Positions 13,683 through 20,124 of a DNA stretch of 20,124 nt are shown here, piece by piece (within the stretch, counting starts at the first letter, position 1; each line of letters opens with the position of its first letter). The DNA is from JANQLU01 sp964434955. Lineage in GTDB: Bacteria > Planctomycetota > Planctomycetia > Pirellulales > Pirellulaceae. The stretch spans positions 1 to 20,124 of the forward strand of contig CAYSXI010000088.1 in assembly GCA_964434955.1 (NCBI GenBank), given 5' to 3'. Both the position numbers and the translations under genes were made by a program. The notes under the pieces were generated by a model. That model was not told where the DNA came from and made no database searches. It saw only the letters and a list, made by a program, of their open reading frames with translations.

Positions 13683-15347
13683 TTACTTTTCGTCCATTTT
13701 TGAATCGCCCGCCTTGGCCGATGATTTCTTGTCCTCAACCACGCGAATGATCTGGTTGCTTTTGAAAACGCGACCGTTTCGATCGGTTGCCTTGATTGAA
13801 ATCAAATGATGACCGGCTTTCATCGTTTTCGGAAGATTTCCATGCCAAAGATGGGTCGACATTCGAGGGCGAGGCATGCTAGGAGCAATCACAGGCTGGA
13901 CTTTCAGCTCTTTCTCAAACTGTTTGGCATAAGCCGGGTCCACGCCGTTGCGTTTCTTGAGCGTGACCCATTCACCGCGGTTGTCAATTTGCATTTCGAC
14001 TTTCGTTTTCTCGCTACCATTGAAAACGTTAACTGCCAACGGAACCTGGCCCACTTCCGAGAGCTTGATTTCGTCCTTGATATGAATCTCCATCTGATAT
14101 CCCTTGCCCTTACCGGCGGCCCGAAAATCCAATTCATACTTGTCGCCATCGAAAGAAAGGATCGAATAGCCGTTGGGAGCTCCATCCGTCATCGTTGCAT
14201 GGGGAATGCCGCGTTCATCTTTTTGCCCCGACCACCAACTTCCGGACACCGTCACATTGATCACGTGGTGATGAGGTTCCTTGCCATTCCATCCGTCTTC
14301 CTTTTTAAGGAATCGATGCCCGTGATAATGCGTATGCCCGGAAAGCGAAACACATAGCGGCCGCTTGTCGATCAGCTTGTAAAGATCCTTGGCGTCATCG
14401 CAACCCACTATCGGAATGTGCATCAACAGCACAACCATCTGCTTTTCATCAATCAGTTCCAAATCCTTTTTGAGCCAGTCAAGCTGCTGTTTTCCGAAAC
14501 TGCCTTTGTAGTGCGGACGTCCTGCCGCTGCCGGCCGGGGCACGACCCAGTCGATATTGTCGAGCACAACGAAATGCACCTGACCGTAGTTAAACGAATA
14601 GTAAGTCGGGCCAAACACTCGTTCGAAGGTTTCGTTGACGGTTTTTCGACTGGTTGCATCCAGGTTCAAGTCGTGATTTCCGATCACGTTGTGCCAGGGA
14701 ATGCCGATCATTGCGATGTTTTGATTATGGGCCCCATAAAGTGAAAGATCATCGAACAAGATGTCGCCCAATGTGACACCGAATGCGGCTTTGGAACCGA
14801 CGAGATCTTTAACGACATCGCGAGCAATGTAGTCGATCTCTTTGATGTTTCGAGCTTGGGGATCCGCAAAGATGATTGTCTCGAATTTCTCCGGTTCATC
14901 CTGCTGGTACAAGGGAAAGTCGATCGACTCGGGAAGTTTGCCAGTCGGCTTCACGCCTTCAAATTTCGATTTTGGCGAACCCTTTGGTTTATGGATGTAG
15001 TAAAAGCGCGGCAACTTTTTCTTGTCGACCGCTGTTCGACGACCGCGCGGTTTGATCACAAATACGATGGAGTCATCATCAACCTCGATGGAATACCGCC
15101 CGTTGCGATCGGTCGCGACGATGTCGATTCCGTTCGAAACGTGAACTCCTGGCTGCGGGATATCTCCTTCGGAAAACTTTCCGTCATTGTCCAGGTCGAC
15201 AAATACAACTCCTGTTGCCGTTTCTTTCTTCGACTCCTCGGCAACCTCACCGTCTTGGGAAATCAATGGGTTGGAGCTTCCCGACATAAACAGGAGAAGC
15301 AGGGAAAGCGAGACAGGGACGAAGTTGAAGACTTTTGCGAATGACAT
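13683..15347 (-). CDS. Exported calcineurin-like metallophosphoesterase
   Basis: The 554-residue product has an N-terminal signal peptide (VPVSLSLLLLFMSGSS, cut near residue 30). A small beta domain carries a calcium-loop-like DLDNDGKFSEGD (51-62), as in the MetallophosN domain. The phosphoesterase core follows: DPQ (162-164), GDILFD (194-199), GNHD (223-226), MHIP with His310, and SGHTHYHGH (336-344). The first metal ligand motif, usually DxH, reads DPQ, so His is replaced by Gln164. A C-terminal beta-rich domain (about 420-535, MetallophosC-like) ends with a low-complexity Lys/Asp tail. It probably hydrolyses a phosphoester outside the cytoplasm; substrate unknown. The ATG at 15347 starts at the signal peptide but has no clear ribosome binding site. 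It converges on the oxidoreductase gene and diverges from the small hypothetical gene. Confidence 0.93.
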   Translation of the reverse strand: MSFAKVFNFVPVSLSLLLLFMSGSSNPLISQDGEVAEESKKETATGVVFVDLDNDGKFSEGDIPQPGVHVSNGIDIVATDRNGRYSIEVDDDSIVFVIKPRGRRTAVDKKKLPRFYYIHKPKGSPKSKFEGVKPTGKLPESIDFPLYQQDEPEKFETIIFADPQARNIKEIDYIARDVVKDLVGSKAAFGVTLGDILFDDLSLYGAHNQNIAMIGIPWHNVIGNHDLNLDATSRKTVNETFERVFGPTYYSFNYGQVHFVVLDNIDWVVPRPAAAGRPHYKGSFGKQQLDWLKKDLELIDEKQMVVLLMHIPIVGCDDAKDLYKLIDKRPLCVSLSGHTHYHGHRFLKKEDGWNGKEPHHHVINVTVSGSWWSGQKDERGIPHATMTDGAPNGYSILSFDGDKYELDFRAAGKGKGYQMEIHIKDEIKLSEVGQVPLAVNVFNGSEKTKVEMQIDNRGEWVTLKKRNGVDPAYAKQFEKELKVQPVIAPSMPRPRMSTHLWHGNLPKTMKAGHHLISIKATDRNGRVFKSNQIIRVVEDKKSSAKAGDSKMDEK

Positions 15348-15551
15348 GTAAATCGGCTCGAGTTTGGGGATTCAACCACTTTTTTGGGATGGGCTATATC
15401 AATTGTATCCGCTCGAAATCCTTTCCCATAGAACAAGCATTCGCGATTCCGCAATGTCTTTGTCGCACGGGCGATCCTTGCTGCCTTTTTACCCGCAGGA
15501 TACGATGTATTTGTCGATTTGTTTAAGTTCAGATGAAGGAATGCTTGACGC

Positions 15552-15965
15552 ATGGAATTCACCGAGGCGGAACTCGAAGCCTACATCGAAGAAACGCTTG
15601 ATCCGACACGTGCGGCTCAACTTGAGCAAGCCGTCCGCGAAGACGAAGCGATTTTGCAGAAGCTTTCTTATTTGAATAGCCGTCGCGATGCGGGCATTCA
15701 TACCCTGGGCGAGATTTGGCGACGAAATCAAATCGGAGTTCCAAGCGGCCGCCAAATCAGCAATTTCATTATGGGCCTCACCTCCGAAGAAGAAACGGAA
15801 TACATCCGGTTTCGACTCGAGGTTTTGAAGTGCCCGTTCACCATTGCCTGCTGGAAAGACCTTTCCGAGAAGCAGCTGATTGATGCCGAATCTCAAATCG
15901 AGAGTCGACGCAAAAAATACTTCAATTCCAGCGCTGGCCTGCTCAAGCCAAAAGACGAAGAATAA
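15552..15965 (+). CDS. Conserved hypothetical protein, anti-sigma-like N-terminus
   Basis: A 137-residue, mostly helical, charged protein with no signal or membrane segment. The start (FTEAELEAYIEETLDPTRAA, residues 3-22, then an acidic helix) resembles the opening of zinc-finger anti-sigma proteins, but the His/Cys ligands are absent. The middle reads SRRDAGIHTLGEIWRR and IGVPSGRQISNFIMG, a pattern I associate with a protein common in planctomycetes (recollection, not a search). Two Cys (KCPF, IACW) stand at 94 and 100. AAGGA lies eleven bases before the ATG. It is transcribed alone, between divergent and convergent neighbours. A role as small regulatory partner is possible but unproven. Confidence 0.8.
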   Translation: MEFTEAELEAYIEETLDPTRAAQLEQAVREDEAILQKLSYLNSRRDAGIHTLGEIWRRNQIGVPSGRQISNFIMGLTSEEETEYIRFRLEVLKCPFTIACWKDLSEKQLIDAESQIESRRKKYFNSSAGLLKPKDEE

Positions 15966-16047
15966 GAAACTGCTTTTCGCTGCCTTTGCCACGCTCCCAT
16001 TCTGTGGTTTCCGAAGGCACTCGATACGTATGAGCCCGCATTTTTTC

Positions 16048-16107
16048 AGCGCCTTTTGTTTTGGCGCCGTTTGATTTGGCGCCGTTTGTTTCGGCGTCAG
16101 TGCTACG
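16048..16107. repeat. 15-bp tandem repeat with GGCGCC cores, four copies
   Basis: Cores agcgcc (16048), ggcgcc (16063), ggcgcc (16078) and ggcgtc (16093) recur at an exact 15-bp period, with T-rich linkers such as gtttgattt. Because ggcgcc is its own reverse complement, neighbouring copies can pair as short hairpins. The array lies between the convergent hypothetical and sulfatase genes, where it might help end transcription. Confidence 0.88.
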
Positions 16108-16128
16108 GCCCAACCTCCTGACCGACCA

Positions 16129-17715
16129 CTATTCGTACTTCCATTTCATGATCCAGGGATCGTTTAGCTGCTTCTGAAGCGAACGAAGCTTTTCCTTGTA
16201 CTCCGAAAGAATCTGCGCGTACTGCGGATCGGCGGCAAGATTTTTCGATTCGTTGGGATCCCGCTGGATATCGTAAAGTTCAAACTTGGGACGTTGAATA
16301 AACTCGAGAACCGATTTCTGGCCGTAGCTCGCGTTTTTTCCTTTCTGAAACTGAGCTTGCCAACTGGAGGCGGCCCAAAGATCGGATGCGAATGGGTAGT
16401 CCAGTTTATGAGCGATATTCCAGATCAGCTTGTAACGCGAGTCTCGAACGACCCTCATGGGATAATACATCTGGATTTCGTGAAATGTATGTGAGGCAAA
16501 AATCGACTCATGGTGTTTCGCATCCTTGTCACCCAAGATCGAAATCCAGGACTTGCCCTGATAGGTTTTGAACTGGTTTTTGCCGCTTGAGTTATCCCGC
16601 GGCGCGCCAACCGGCGCTGTGTCGTCTTTCCAGAATTGTCGGGGATCCTGCCATTTCTTGGGGCCGTTCGCCCGGGCATCCAGGGCGCCGGCAAAATCAA
16701 GAAGGGAGGGGGTGATATCCACGTGACTGATCAAGGCCTTGGATCGGATGCCGCGGTTCTTCTCATAGGGATTACGAACCACGAAAGGCACTTTCAAACC
16801 GGGTTCATAAACGGAAGTCTTGGCGCCGGAAAAAGCCATTCCATGATCGGCCGTAAAAACAATCAATGTTTTCTCGTATACACCCGCTTCTTTCAGAATC
16901 TCGATAAGCCGCCCTAGTCCTTGGTCAATCCGGGAACAGGACTGGTAATACTGTGCCAATTCTTCGCGTGTTTCGACGGTGTCGCTGAGGAACGTCGGCA
17001 CCGGAACTTTCGCCGGGTCATAAAACACCTCTTTGATTCCCCGATGCTGCCCTTGGTTCGGCTTGTTGCCAAACAGATCCGGCTTCAAGGCTTGCTTGGA
17101 TGTCTTGTCTTTCCCCCCGCCTCGGTGAGGATCCGAAGTCGCAAAGTAAAGAAAGAAAGGCCGCTTGTCCTTGCGGTTCAAGATGAATTCCCGGCATTGG
17201 TTTGCCATCTGAACCGCGTTCCGCGTGTTTCCTTTGAGGTAAGTCTCGAAGCGAAACACTTTTTCCGGTGTCACATGGTATTTCCCAATGTGGGCCGTGC
17301 GGTATCCGTTGTTTCCAAGCACGCGCGGAAGAGACAACGAAATGACATCGCGATAGGCCGAAAACTTATGAAAATGGTGAGCGTGTCCATACTGACCATT
17401 CTTGTGATTGTGCAAACCCGACATCACGACACTACGGCTTGCGCTACAACTTGCCGTCGTGGCAAACGCATTCAGAAACAGGGTGCCATCCGCGGCAAGT
17501 GCGTCAATGTTTGGCGTTACGGCAACCCGATCTCCATAACAACCGAGCGTGGGACTCTCGTCGTCCGTGATGAAAAAGACAATGTTCCGTTCCGCCGCTT
17601 TTCCTTCGGTATCCAAGCTTTGGGCACGCAAACTTTGGGCGACCGATAGCTGGAAAACAAGTGCCCCAAAAAACATCCCTGCTATCAACCATCTTGCACT
17701 GTTCGACTTGGCCAT
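16129..17715 (-). CDS. Exported sulfatase (formylglycine-dependent)
   Basis: The 528-residue product begins with a signal peptide (LIAGMFFGALVFQLSVAQS, cut near residue 32). The sulfatase fold shows metal ligands at ITDDESP (49-55), CSASRS (90-95) with Cys90 as the site oxidised to formylglycine, GKYHV with Lys145, DPHRG (195-199), and FTADHG with Asp290/His291 followed by Lys299. The C-terminus has the typical ELYDIQRDPNESKNLA. The CxAxR form at the active site is accepted by the maturase, so the enzyme should be active if an FGE-type enzyme is encoded elsewhere. The layout resembles heparan N-sulfatase-like enzymes; the substrate is probably a sulfated polysaccharide. I chose ATG 17715 (GGA seven bases upstream); 17727 and TTG 17736 are alternatives. 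Confidence 0.94.
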   Translation of the reverse strand: MAKSNSARWLIAGMFFGALVFQLSVAQSLRAQSLDTEGKAAERNIVFFITDDESPTLGCYGDRVAVTPNIDALAADGTLFLNAFATTASCSASRSVVMSGLHNHKNGQYGHAHHFHKFSAYRDVISLSLPRVLGNNGYRTAHIGKYHVTPEKVFRFETYLKGNTRNAVQMANQCREFILNRKDKRPFFLYFATSDPHRGGGKDKTSKQALKPDLFGNKPNQGQHRGIKEVFYDPAKVPVPTFLSDTVETREELAQYYQSCSRIDQGLGRLIEILKEAGVYEKTLIVFTADHGMAFSGAKTSVYEPGLKVPFVVRNPYEKNRGIRSKALISHVDITPSLLDFAGALDARANGPKKWQDPRQFWKDDTAPVGAPRDNSSGKNQFKTYQGKSWISILGDKDAKHHESIFASHTFHEIQMYYPMRVVRDSRYKLIWNIAHKLDYPFASDLWAASSWQAQFQKGKNASYGQKSVLEFIQRPKFELYDIQRDPNESKNLAADPQYAQILSEYKEKLRSLQKQLNDPWIMKWKYE

Positions 17716-17765
17716 CGCAATTTCCATTTGACGCAATATTCAGGGAGTTTTAAACGTATTTGGAG

Positions 17766-17796
17766 TTTACACGGCAGCAAATCAGTTTGCTATCAT
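17766..17796 (+). promoter_or_regulatory. Possible promoter for the FlgI-like gene
   Basis: TTTACA (17766) and TATCAT (17791) are separated by 19 bp in the divergent gap between the sulfatase and FlgI-like genes. A 5-bp inverted repeat GCAAA-tcag-TTTGC (17777-17790) lies between the two boxes and could be an operator. The match is weak. Confidence 0.25.
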
Positions 17797-17885
17797 CCGC
17801 CCAAAAATTGCCTTGACCCTGAATCCACATCTCTCTATCCTCCCACCCTATTTTTGCGCACGCATCATTCCAGAATGGTCAAGAA

Positions 17886-19766
17886 ATGGCAAAGAATCGG
17901 AAGCAAACTTTGGTCCCAAATCGTCGCGCGATTATCAAATCCGGCGTGATGGGATTGGCGGTCGTTACCCTCGGTGTTGCCGGATGTAAGAACGCGATAT
18001 TTCGTCCTCAAAGTCCTGATGAGCTCGCAACGCAATTGCGTTCCGAAGCTGAGGACGTCAAATACATTGGTGACGTCTGCCGAATCTGGGGTTTGAACTT
18101 TGCCAAAGTCGAACACATTGCCTTGGCGAATGGTCTCCGCGGAACCGGAAGCGATCCTGCCAACAACGGGCAACGTGAGATCCTTGTCAACGAAATGAAA
18201 GCGGTTCACGTCGACGATCCTAACAAGATCCTGGCAAGCAAAAACACGTCACTGGTTCTCGTTCAAGGCTTCCTGCCACCGGCAGCGCAAAAAGGAGACC
18301 GATTCGACATTCGGATTGGCACGCTCGAGCGAACCAAGACCAGCAGTCTCCGGGGCGGTTACTGCATGGAAACGTTCCTTCGTCCCTATGCCCGACTCGG
18401 GAATCGAACTCGATCGGGTCATTCCGTCGCTCTTGCCAAAGGTCCGATCCTGATTGACGCCCATTACGATGGCTCGGAATCGGATATTAGTCGACTCAAT
18501 GGGACGATTCTCGGTGGCGGACGGGTCACGGAAGATCGCACGATCGGATTGGCAATCGCCACGGACGCGGCTTCGGTGCGAACGGCGACAAGAATTGCCA
18601 ATGCGATCAACGCACGCTTTGCGATTTACGACGACACGGGAAAAGTCGGCGTTGCTTCCGCCAAGAGCGATCGAAACGTCGAACTGAAGATTCCGAAAGA
18701 ATACAAGCACAACATGGGAAGGTTCTTGCGGGTTGTGATGAACATTGCCTTCGAGAATCCCAAGACCAATACCAACTCACGGGTTGAGAAACTTGAGTTG
18801 CAATTGAACGATCCTTCGAGCGCTCGGAAAGCGGCGCTTCGGTTGGAAGGGATTGGCATTGATTCGACAGGAGTGCTTCGACGTGCCCTGAATCATAGCG
18901 ACGAGGAAGTTCGTTTCTATGCAGCCGAATCCCTGGCCTACCTCGGCAAGGACACGGGAGTTGCTCATCTCGAAGAGATCGCCCGGAAAAACCAGATGTT
19001 TCGCTGGCACGCACTAACGGCTTTGGCCTCACTCAAGGAAACCAAATCCGGCAAAGCCCTGTCCAACCTGATGCATTCCGAAGACGTCGCGACGCGGTAT
19101 GGTGCGTTTAAATCGATGCTGGCTCGCTCGCCCCAGGATCCTTTGGTAAGCGGTAAGTTGGTGGGCAACTCATTCTTCCTGCATGTCGTTCCTTCCTCCG
19201 CCAAATCGGCTCTCCACATTTCCAGGCGAACCCGTCCGGAAATTGTGATCTTCAATGACAAGCAGACCTTTGGAGACAAGTTCCTTTACATCCAGTCTGG
19301 AATGACGGCCAAATCCATTGGCCGCAACCAGATCGAGATCAAAATCTACATGCAGAACGATGGTGATAAAGTCATCACGTGTTCCAACCGGGTTAGTGAA
19401 GTCATTGAAAAGATCTCCAGCCTGGGTTGCGATTATGGCTGCATCATCGAGATGTTGTTGGAAGCCAAGAAAGAAGGAAACATCAACTCGGAAGTCGTCG
19501 TGGACGCCGGACCAAAGGCAACCGACAACCGGAGGCAACGTGCCCGCTGGGCCCAAAACCAACTTCCGGGTGAGGATGATCAAGTCGATGTGGCGGGTCC
19601 GCTGCCAGAACTGTTCCGAGAGGCCGGCGAAGGTTCCGGTATTAACGATTATGACGAACAGGCAAACGAATCTTCGGCGGCTTCTACCACGGAAACGGTA
19701 GAACCGGTCGAGCAAAAAAAGAGCCTGTTTGATAGAATAAAGAATCCATTCAAACGGAAAAATTAG
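17886..19766 (+). CDS. FlgI-like (P-ring) lipoprotein with internal HEAT repeats
   Basis: The 626-residue product opens with a Tat-like twin Arg (13-14), a hydrophobic stretch and a lipobox VAGC (Cys34), so it is probably an exported lipoprotein. FlgI features follow: IGDVCRIWGLN (61-71), LANGLRGTGSDP (80-91), LVLVQGFLPPAAQKGDRFDI (123-142), and SSLRGGYCMETFL (153-165), matching the AKSLRGGTLLMTPL region of FlgI. Residues about 305-418 are HEAT-like helical repeats (ARKAALRLEGIG, VRFYAAESLAYLG, RWHALTALASLK). A second FlgI-like part then resumes; RVSEVIEKISSLGCDYGCII with MLLEAKKEGNINSEVVV (502-539) parallels the FlgI C-terminus. A charged tail ends in a Lys/Arg patch. No flagellar gene is nearby. 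FlgI is about 370 residues. It may form a ring at an envelope structure; this is inference. Confidence 0.82.
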   Translation: MAKNRKQTLVPNRRAIIKSGVMGLAVVTLGVAGCKNAIFRPQSPDELATQLRSEAEDVKYIGDVCRIWGLNFAKVEHIALANGLRGTGSDPANNGQREILVNEMKAVHVDDPNKILASKNTSLVLVQGFLPPAAQKGDRFDIRIGTLERTKTSSLRGGYCMETFLRPYARLGNRTRSGHSVALAKGPILIDAHYDGSESDISRLNGTILGGGRVTEDRTIGLAIATDAASVRTATRIANAINARFAIYDDTGKVGVASAKSDRNVELKIPKEYKHNMGRFLRVVMNIAFENPKTNTNSRVEKLELQLNDPSSARKAALRLEGIGIDSTGVLRRALNHSDEEVRFYAAESLAYLGKDTGVAHLEEIARKNQMFRWHALTALASLKETKSGKALSNLMHSEDVATRYGAFKSMLARSPQDPLVSGKLVGNSFFLHVVPSSAKSALHISRRTRPEIVIFNDKQTFGDKFLYIQSGMTAKSIGRNQIEIKIYMQNDGDKVITCSNRVSEVIEKISSLGCDYGCIIEMLLEAKKEGNINSEVVVDAGPKATDNRRQRARWAQNQLPGEDDQVDVAGPLPELFREAGEGSGINDYDEQANESSAASTTETVEPVEQKKSLFDRIKNPFKRKN

Positions 19767-19822
19767 GCGTTGAACGCCAGGGCAAGCACGGCTTCCCGCC
19801 AAAAAATGATTCTAAAAAATGA

Positions 19823-19849
19823 CCCCGGCGCAATCGTGTTGGGGTTTTT
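19823..19849 (+). terminator. Candidate terminator before smc, rich in G-U pairs
   Basis: CCCCGGCGC (19823-19831), loop AATC, and GTGTTGGGG (19836-19844) form a 9-bp stem in the plus-strand RNA, with six G-C and three G-U pairs, followed by five T. Since G-U pairs become A-C mismatches on the other strand, the hairpin is strong only in plus-strand RNA. It ends the FlgI-like gene 56 bases past its stop and lies 18 bp before the smc start, so smc would need a promoter overlapping it or readthrough. Confidence 0.6.
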
Positions 19850-19866
19850 GCAAATCCGGATCCTTC

Positions 19867-20124
19867 ATGCTCAAAGCTCTAGAACTTGTCGGCTTTAAAA
19901 GCTTCGCCGATCGAACGCGCTTTGATTTCCCCGAAGGAATCACGGTCGTTGTTGGCCCCAACGGTTCGGGCAAGTCCAATATTGTTGACGGGATCAAGTG
20001 GGTTTTAGGCGAGCAAAGCGCCAAAAGCCTTCGCGGCAAGGAAATGGCCGATGTGATCTTCAAAGGGACCAGTGGGCCCGGCGGTCGTCGCCCTGCGGGT
20101 GCCGCGGAAGCGACGATCATTATC
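19867..20124 (+). CDS. smc: Chromosome segregation protein SMC, N-terminal fragment
   Basis: SMC is the ATPase core of the bacterial condensin complex. Only the first 86 residues are present; the gene runs off the right edge. The start LKALELVGFKSFADRTRFDF (2-21) and the Walker A motif VGPNGSGKSN (29-38) with IVDGIKWVLGEQSAKSLRG (39-57) are characteristic. The ATG at 19867 starts at the family N-terminus, with GGA six bases upstream. A short insertion-like stretch, GTSGPGGRRPAGAAEA (68-83), stands where relatives usually have a shorter loop before the next strand. Confidence 0.95.
   Translation, partial: MLKALELVGFKSFADRTRFDFPEGITVVVGPNGSGKSNIVDGIKWVLGEQSAKSLRGKEMADVIFKGTSGPGGRRPAGAAEATIII

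Noticed and set aside
3658..16107. Tandem repeat arrays as a CRISPR array or origin iterons
   Set aside because: Units are 10-16 bp without unique spacers of constant length, the unit sequences differ from array to array, and no cas or dnaA gene is nearby.
16921..17649. Plus-strand open frame of 242 codons opposite the sulfatase
   Set aside because: It is fully antisense to a complete sulfatase with all active-site motifs; its composition is a shadow of that gene.

Overview
The window looks like a chromosomal segment of a planctomycete, most likely from the Pirellulaceae (inference from gene content; no marker search was possible). The signs are a membrane Ser/Thr kinase with an HCD catalytic loop, a Tat-exported Gfo/Idh/MocA oxidoreductase, a formylglycine sulfatase, an exported calcineurin-like phosphoesterase, and a FlgI-like lipoprotein outside any flagellar cluster. 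All genes look chromosomal and intact. I see no tRNA, rRNA, CRISPR array, insertion sequence or phage gene.

Positions 1-8500 are mainly a minus-strand housekeeping block. Read in the direction of transcription it runs: HAD phosphatase, degenerate HAD-like protein, glmU-type nucleotidyltransferase, prs, then (after an interruption) rplY, pth, rpsF, ssb and rplI. The rplI gene is closed by a strong intrinsic terminator (171-195), and the first codons of another minus-strand gene lie at 24-1. The order glmU-prs-rplY-pth matches the gcaD-prs-ctc-spoVC cluster of Bacillus. Here it is broken between prs and rplY by a plus-strand groES-like gene and about 1.1 kb with no recognisable gene. The usual rpsR gene is absent from the rpsF-ssb-rplI block.

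Positions 8640-11728 carry a plus-strand pair: a Ser/Thr kinase with a Cache-like sensor between two membrane helices, overlapping deoC by ATGA. A minus-strand CoA-binding protein gene (11747-12160) separates this pair from the next region. Positions 12272-17715 encode a Tat-exported oxidoreductase with its own terminator, an exported metallophosphoesterase, a small planctomycete-type hypothetical protein and an exported sulfatase. Each of these seems to be transcribed on its own.

Positions 17886-19766 encode the most unusual protein: a Tat/lipobox lipoprotein in which N- and C-terminal FlgI (flagellar P-ring) segments are separated by HEAT-like repeats. It is followed by a G-U-rich terminator and the start of smc, which runs off the window.

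A recurring feature is short tandem duplication (2-5 copies, usually 15-16 bp) in many intergenic gaps and in the 3' end of pth. A perfect 10-bp inverted repeat (139-160) upstream of the leftmost gene is a good candidate operator.
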